NCBI GenBank assembly: GCA_964471235.1
Contig: CAYYGL010000122.1
Coordinates: 1-14,693 of the forward strand
Source: CAYYGL01 sp964471235
GTDB taxonomy: Bacteria > Calditrichota > Calditrichia > RBG-13-44-9 > J075
Reading direction: 5' to 3'
Length of the DNA stretch: 14,693 bases
A program made the position numbers and the translations under genes. Positions 14,663-14,693 of the stretch are shown piece by piece (positions within the stretch are counted from its first letter, which is position 1; the number at the start of each line of letters is the position of its first letter). The notes under the pieces are model-generated. The model saw only the letters and a list, made by a program, of their open reading frames with translations. It was not told the origin of the DNA and ran no database searches.

Positions 14663-14693
14663 ACCTTTTTGCCCAATGCTGAACCAGTGAGGT

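Overview
The window is 14.7 kb of bacterial chromosome with ten protein-coding genes and no RNA gene that I can see. The gene mix is a TPR/CHAT protein with a C-terminal membrane anchor, M3 oligopeptidase, UDP-sugar enzyme, NtrB/NtrC-type pair and [NiFe]-hydrogenase protease. Coding is dense, GC is moderate, and the gaps carry palindromic dispersed-type repeats. This would fit a free-living member of the FCB side of the bacterial tree (Calditrichota/KSB1-like or a relative). That placement is a low-confidence inference; there is no rRNA or other marker to test it.

Layout. Left part, + strand: the 3' portion of a TPR/CHAT protease-like gene (cut by the window edge), oligoendopeptidase F, a UDP-glucuronate decarboxylase and a small RmlC-like cupin. 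Middle, - strand (9628 down to 6834): a CTP-dependent polyprenol/phytol-kinase-family membrane protein, a histidine-kinase-like protein that keeps the phospho-acceptor H-box but has lost the ATP-binding motifs, and a conserved hypothetical protein. Right part, + strand: a small lipoprotein built of six VNG repeats (predicted beta-helix), a six-TM PAS sensor histidine kinase, a sigma-54-dependent response regulator, about 570 bp of repeat-rich non-coding DNA, and a hydrogenase maturation protease.

How the genes may work together. The kinase at 10463 and the regulator at 12233 form a textbook NtrB/NtrC-style pair. A GG-N10-GC element at 14099-14112 lies in a good position to be a sigma-54 promoter for the hydrogenase protease, so the pair may control hydrogenase maturation. 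The DNA between regulator and protease contains two copies of a 58-bp repeat, each with two near-perfect palindromes. They could be REP-like mobile repeats (they carry GTAGGAGC next to a palindrome) or activator-binding sites for the regulator. UDP-glucuronate decarboxylase and the RmlC-like cupin suggest nucleotide-sugar metabolism for surface polysaccharide.

Nothing here is clearly an undescribed system. The most rewarding places to look are the kinase-like protein with its hypothetical neighbour, the 13.7-14.1 kb repeats with the sigma-54-like promoter, and the repeat lipoprotein.
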